From assembly GCA_026225435.1 (NCBI GenBank), contig JAMFST010001109.1:1-7137 (forward strand): 7,137 bases of DNA, given 5' to 3'. Below the pieces are notes generated by a model that worked only from the letters and a program-made list of their open reading frames with translations, was not told the DNA's origin and did not search any database. The position numbers were made by a program, and so were the translations under genes. This DNA is from Labilithrix luteola. Lineage in GTDB: Bacteria; Myxococcota_A; Polyangia; Polyangiales; Polyangiaceae. This document shows, piece by piece, positions 6,968-7,137 of the stretch. Positions within the stretch are counted from its first letter, which is position 1; each line of letters opens with the position of its first letter.

Positions 6968-6980
6968 GTGGGTTCATACT
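6953..6980 (+). promoter_or_regulatory. Promoter of the aldehyde dehydrogenase gene
   Basis: TTGAAT at 6953-6958, a 16-bp spacer and CATACT at 6975-6980. Predicted start of transcription is near 6987, leaving a leader of about 16 bases with the ribosome binding site. The second AATCTCGAGATT palindrome (6956-6967) lies between and over these boxes, so a bound protein would block RNA polymerase. Confidence 0.55.
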
Positions 6981-6992
6981 CTCGCTCCTCAC

Positions 6993-6997
6993 GGGAG
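6993..6997 (+). promoter_or_regulatory. Ribosome binding site of the aldehyde dehydrogenase gene
   Basis: GGGAG with 5 bases to the ATG at 7003. It decides the start: the nearer ATG at 6998 reads into a stop after six codons. Confidence 0.65.
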
Positions 6998-7002
6998 ATG
7001 CC

Positions 7003-7137
7003 ATGCGCGAATACCTGAACTTCATCCAGGGGGAGTACGTCGGCTCGAGCTCGGGCAAGACGTTCGAGGATCGCAACCCGGTCGACGGCTCGCTCGTCGC
7101 CACGGTTGCCGAGGCGGGCGCCGCGGAGGTCGACGCG
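7003..7137 (+). CDS. Aldehyde dehydrogenase, N-terminal 45 residues (runs off the window)
   Basis: NAD(P)-dependent aldehyde dehydrogenase superfamily, judged from the N-terminal strand only: NFIQGEYVGSSSGKTFE at 6-22, RNPVDGSLVATV at 24-35 and AEVDA at 41-45. The order FI-GE-V--SSGKTFE-RNPVDG is that of class I-type aldehyde dehydrogenases, and the wording is closest, from memory, to 2-hydroxymuconic and 2-aminomuconic semialdehyde dehydrogenases of aromatic meta-cleavage pathways. The catalytic Cys and Glu lie beyond the window, so activity and exact substrate cannot be judged. It is divergent from the GntR/FCD gene across a 128-bp operator region, which suggests a substrate-inducible catabolic operon starting here. 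Superfamily confident; substrate tentative. Confidence 0.85.
   Translation, partial: MREYLNFIQGEYVGSSSGKTFEDRNPVDGSLVATVAEAGAAEVDA

Noticed and set aside
6099..7103. 334-codon minus-strand frame across the GntR gene and operator region
   Set aside because: It crosses the divergent promoter and the dehydrogenase start, and over the GntR gene it is an Arg-rich shadow frame.

Overview
High-GC bacterial DNA (about 70% GC by eye), with densely packed genes and long meaningless antisense frames. Two features suggest a myxobacterium or relative (Myxococcota), though this is an inference from style and not from a marker gene: a large putative lipoprotein joining a beta-propeller to a di-heme cytochrome c, and a small Cys-rich secreted protein built from C-x2-[DN]-x-D-C modules. 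Seven genes are supported; the first and last run off the window. No RNA gene, insertion sequence, CRISPR array or gene-free stretch over 300 bases was seen.

Layout. Positions 1-358 (minus) hold the first 119 residues of DNA-3-methyladenine glycosylase I (tag). Divergent from it, on the plus strand, are a YhbW-type luciferase-like flavin oxidoreductase (435-1433) and a ketopantoate reductase-family protein (1470-2492). Next come a 988-residue beta-propeller/di-heme cytochrome c putative lipoprotein (2538-5504) and a 160-residue Cys-rich exported protein (5573-6055). A GntR/FCD repressor (6155-6874, minus) faces the Cys-rich gene. It is divergent from the start of an aldehyde dehydrogenase gene (7003 onward) that resembles (amino/hydroxy)muconic semialdehyde dehydrogenases.

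How the genes relate. The first five are probably separate units of housekeeping or envelope function. None has a clear Shine-Dalgarno sequence, and all five carry a TA-starting hexamer whose first base lies 14-16 bases before the ATG. That is the arrangement expected for leaderless transcripts. The last two genes form a classic divergent regulator/target pair. Both have Shine-Dalgarno sequences and recognisable -35/-10 boxes. The shared 128-bp spacer carries two perfect copies of the palindrome AATCTCGAGATT exactly 20 bp apart, placed to control both promoters.
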